Assembly (NCBI RefSeq): GCF_002849615.1
Contig: NZ_PDNV01000012.1
Span: 87,938 to 151,937, forward strand
Source: Pollutimonas nitritireducens
GTDB taxonomy: Bacteria; Pseudomonadota; Gammaproteobacteria; Burkholderiales; Burkholderiaceae_B
Length of the DNA: 64,000 nt
Direction of reading: 5' to 3'
Part shown: piece after piece, positions 61,713 through 64,000 of the stretch
How the letters are laid out: the number at the start of each line of letters is the position of its first letter
How positions within the stretch are numbered: position 1 is the first letter of the stretch
Position numbers and translations under genes: made by a program
The notes under the pieces: generated by a model
Database searches by the model: none
Told to the model about the DNA's origin: nothing
The model's input: the letters and a program-made list of their open reading frames with translations, nothing else

Positions 61713-63035
61713 ATGAACGTTAAAACTGCGCTTGCATCCAATATTTCCGCTGAGCTCGAGGCGGCACACGAACGATATCGTGATGCCAATCCCCGTAGCT
61801 ACCAGCAACATCGCAAGGCGGCTGAAGTGCTTCCAGGAGGCAATACTCGTACCGTGCTTTATAGCGATCCATTTCCGATCACGCTGGCGTCGGCGGAAGG
61901 ATGTCGTGTGACATCGCTGGATGGTAAAGAGTATGTGGACTATCTGGGCGAGTTCACGGCTGGCCTTTACGGACACTCAGATCCCCTGTTACGTGAAGCG
62001 GTAGAGAGCGCGCTACAGAGCGGATGGGTTCGGGGTGGACATATCGAGCAGGAGGAGAAGCTGGCGCGTCTCATTTGTGACCGGTTCCCCTCTATTGAGC
62101 GTGTTCGTTTCACGAATTCGGGGACTGAAGCGACCCTATATGCGATTTCCGCTGTACGTGCGATTAGCGGCCGCAGCAAAGTTCTAGTATTTGATGGTGC
62201 TTATCACGGTGGCGTTTTTGTCTTCAAGACAGTACAGAATCCCCTTACTGCTCCTTTTGACTTCGTGGTTGCGCCATATAACGACTGGGACGGAACGCGC
62301 GCTTTATTGGAAGCAAACGCACAGGCTCTCTCGTGCGTTTTGATCGAGCCCATGCAAGGTTCTGGGGGCTGCATTCCAGCCAGCCCGTCCTTTTTAAGGC
62401 AATTGCGAGACTGGACGGAACAGAACGGTGTGACGCTGATCTTTGACGAAGTCATGACTTCGCGACTATCAGGCGGAGGTCTTCAGGAAATGTATGGCAT
62501 CACGCCAGATATCACGACTCTCGGGAAGTACATAGGAGCCGGATTCAGTTTTGGAGCGTTTGGCGGACGAGAAGATTTGATGAGCCACTTCGATCCGTCA
62601 CGTGTTGGTGCCTTTTCCCATGCAGGTACCTTCAACAATAACGTCTTTACCATGACCGCCGGTGCCGTCGGCCTCGAAAAGGTATTCACCCCAATTATTG
62701 CGGAGCAGCTTACTGAACGTGGGAATAGTCTACGTGAACGCCTAAATGAGATCGCGGCTCAAGCGAGTTTCCCAATGCAGTTTACCGGTGTGGGGTCGTT
62801 GATGAATGTTCATATGTGCGGAGGCGAGATAGAGAGTGTGCGCGATCTTACTGGGAGCGATATGAATTTACGAGACCTGTTCTATTTCGATTTGATCGAA
62901 CGTGGTATCTGGCCGGCTCGGCGCGGCATGTTCAACCTCTCGCTGCCAATGGGTGTTCTGGAATTCAGTGTTTTAGAAGAAGCCGTCAAGGATTTCGTTC
63001 GAGTAAGGAGCAAGCTGTTTACAAGCGAACGCTAG
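61713..63035 (+). CDS. Glutamate-1-semialdehyde aminomutase-like class III aminotransferase
   Basis: The 440-residue protein resembles HemL-type enzymes: LPGGNTRTVLYSDPFPIT near 44, FTNSGTEATLYAISAVRA near 132, GAYHGGVFVF near 165, IFDEVMTSR near 245 and PLP lysine in TTLGKYIGAG near 270. The match to HemL motifs is loose, and its location after hyuAB and another aminotransferase points to catabolism rather than haem synthesis. Such proteins include beta-amino-acid aminotransferases. It begins 43 bp after the previous gene and probably ends the operon. Confidence 0.9.
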   Translation: MNVKTALASNISAELEAAHERYRDANPRSYQQHRKAAEVLPGGNTRTVLYSDPFPITLASAEGCRVTSLDGKEYVDYLGEFTAGLYGHSDPLLREAVESALQSGWVRGGHIEQEEKLARLICDRFPSIERVRFTNSGTEATLYAISAVRAISGRSKVLVFDGAYHGGVFVFKTVQNPLTAPFDFVVAPYNDWDGTRALLEANAQALSCVLIEPMQGSGGCIPASPSFLRQLRDWTEQNGVTLIFDEVMTSRLSGGGLQEMYGITPDITTLGKYIGAGFSFGAFGGREDLMSHFDPSRVGAFSHAGTFNNNVFTMTAGAVGLEKVFTPIIAEQLTERGNSLRERLNEIAAQASFPMQFTGVGSLMNVHMCGGEIESVRDLTGSDMNLRDLFYFDLIERGIWPARRGMFNLSLPMGVLEFSVLEEAVKDFVRVRSKLFTSER

Positions 63036-63156
63036 AAATAAGCCCGGCGCGAGGATAATGGTTCGCTCGATCAGTTCTAAATCGACATCGTCGGCTCCGA
63101 AGCTCAATACGACACGTTCGGAGCTTTGTGAGCGGCGAATGTGGCTTATCCGCGCA

Positions 63157-63738
63157 TCAGGCCCTAACCGCAGAATTGAGCCTACATTGCAAAGCCATCT
63201 CGTAGGCTTTCTGCAAGTGTTGTGCCATTTGCCTTCCCGCGTCTATATGCTGAGCGATGACGGTGTCCTTGTCCCCATCACTCAACCTGTTAGTAAATAT
63301 GAGCCAAGAAAACAGGTGCGGCGTTGATTGAGAGTGAGGATGACCGAAGTCCTTCGCCAACGTCTGAGCCTGTCTGTCATCGGTGATGAACCCTTGGCGG
63401 ATCTTCATGGCGAAGGCAATCGAGGAGAGCTCGCCTTTACCTAGCTTGTTGCGTTTTTCTAAAATCTCGACGATTTGAAGATCCTCAATGCTACACGAGT
63501 GGGTCTGAAAGGCACCGCGCTGTTGCTCAGCGCGTAAGCGATCCATCAATGCCTGTTCTCTAGGCAAGATAGACTTTCGCGACTTAGTCAGGCACTCATA
63601 CTGGACAAAGTTAGTCACGCAAAAGTCACATTTAGCCTCCTTGGCTGCTGCGTTTAGCCGCGGCGAGGACAGGATGTTCCAAACCGAGCACGTGTCGACG
63701 ACGTTGATCGGATGGAATCTGGATGGATCAATGGCCAT
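63157..63738 (-). CDS. PIN-domain protein
   Basis: The 193-residue PIN-like nuclease fold has acidic residues in VVDTCSVWN (near 13), GKGELSSIAFAM (Glu near 105) and FITDDRQAQTL (Asp-Asp near 118). PIN proteins are usually RNases, often toxins. The start at 63738 was chosen because it overlaps the stop of an upstream open frame by 11 bp (ATGGCCATTGA), an arrangement typical of paired genes; the extra 15 residues from 63783 would lie in that frame. C-terminal residues 140-193 are helical with no known motif. Confidence 0.75.
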   Translation of the reverse strand: MAIDPSRFHPINVVDTCSVWNILSSPRLNAAAKEAKCDFCVTNFVQYECLTKSRKSILPREQALMDRLRAEQQRGAFQTHSCSIEDLQIVEILEKRNKLGKGELSSIAFAMKIRQGFITDDRQAQTLAKDFGHPHSQSTPHLFSWLIFTNRLSDGDKDTVIAQHIDAGRQMAQHLQKAYEMALQCRLNSAVRA

Positions 63739-63895
63739 GGAGAGATCGCCCGTAAAGATTTGCCAGTTCGAGCAATTCGGCATGGCTGCATAGAAGCGCC
63801 TCGGCCAGTCGGCCTTGGCTTATAACGCCGGAATTGTAGGCATCGAAGCAGAGCGCGACATAGTGGTCTGAGAGTAACGGCCCGCCCTGTACCGC
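63728..63895 (-). pseudogene. Remnant of the PIN gene's upstream partner
   Basis: A 55-codon open frame reads LLSDHYVALCFDAYNSGVIS and GRLAEALLCSHAELLELANL before its stop, just inside the PIN start. The pattern recalls the C-terminal tail of HTH/ImmA-type partner proteins encoded ahead of PIN genes. An in-frame TAG at 63896-63898 and no start codon show that the N-terminal part is lost or frameshifted. Assignment is tentative. Confidence 0.4.
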
Positions 63896-63923
63896 CTAGA
63901 AATTTGGGTTAAATCTCATCAAG

Positions 63924-63959
63924 ATACGTGTCCATGTATTTTTTGAGATGGACACGTAT
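63924..63959. repeat. Perfect 12-bp inverted repeat near the window end
   Basis: ATACGTGTCCAT (63924-63935) and ATGGACACGTAT (63948-63959) are perfect arms around a T-rich 12-base loop. It lies beyond the remnant of the PIN partner. It could be an element end, an operator or a strong hairpin; nothing nearby decides. Confidence 0.55.
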
Positions 63960-64000
63960 TTCGATGAGCGATTCTCTTTCTTTGGTGGCGGCCTCTCAAG

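Noticed and set aside
63058..63327. Plus-strand 89-residue open frame after the last aminotransferase
   Set aside because: It is largely antisense to the PIN gene, with no good ribosome binding site and no family resemblance.
63909..63995. Short minus-strand frame ending MDTYLDEI
   Set aside because: It is bounded by stops on both sides within the window, and the 12-bp inverted repeat occupies most of it.

Overview
The window is bacterial chromosome, most likely from a betaproteobacterium of the Alcaligenaceae (Bordetella, Achromobacter or Pusillimonas relatives). This is inferred from the rpmI-rplT-pheST-ihfA-merR block, several Bug/TctC-type binding proteins, an Rrf2-sufBCDSUT operon, a pga-type PNAG locus and the protein sequences themselves. 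No rRNA, tRNA or CRISPR array was found.

Layout. 1-7.5 kb is conserved core: the 3' part of comM, then a strong promoter and rpmI-rplT-pheS-pheT-ihfA-merR, then a serine dehydratase. 7.5-9.1 kb (minus) is an ECF sigma/anti-sigma pair. 9.2-12.9 kb is an AtuA-family operon with a Bug receptor and a divergent LysR. 13-23.6 kb (plus) holds an OafA-type acyltransferase, an ATM1-type ABC exporter and the SUF Fe-S assembly operon under a palindrome-controlled promoter, then an OsmC protein.

23.7-34.5 kb (all minus) is a biofilm-matrix island: an atypical CsgD-like response regulator, a CsgH-like protein, one curlin, csgG-csgF-csgE, and pgaABCD. It joins amyloid and poly-N-acetylglucosamine production in one block.

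35.2-40.7 kb is a TetR-controlled acyl-CoA cluster (acuI, acyl-CoA dehydrogenase, Bug receptor, CoA ligase). From 41.7 kb the sequence is mosaic. comEC breaks off at a repeat-bearing junction, followed by an orphan reader-domain protein, a dead serine recombinase and several strong palindromes. 43.4-50.9 kb is a self-contained tricarboxylate module: aconitase, an isocitrate-lyase-superfamily lyase, GntR, and divergent tctCBA with twin operators. It ends at an IS3 remnant carrying a 5'-truncated group II intron (50.9-52.5 kb). 52.6-63.0 kb is a TRAP transporter, IclR, hydantoinase A/B and two class III aminotransferases, visibly more AT-rich at third positions than the core. The window ends in a PIN-domain gene with the remnant of an upstream partner.

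The left third is vertically inherited chromosome. The right third looks like stacked accessory catabolic cassettes, each with its own uptake system, enzymes and regulator, separated by mobile-element debris.
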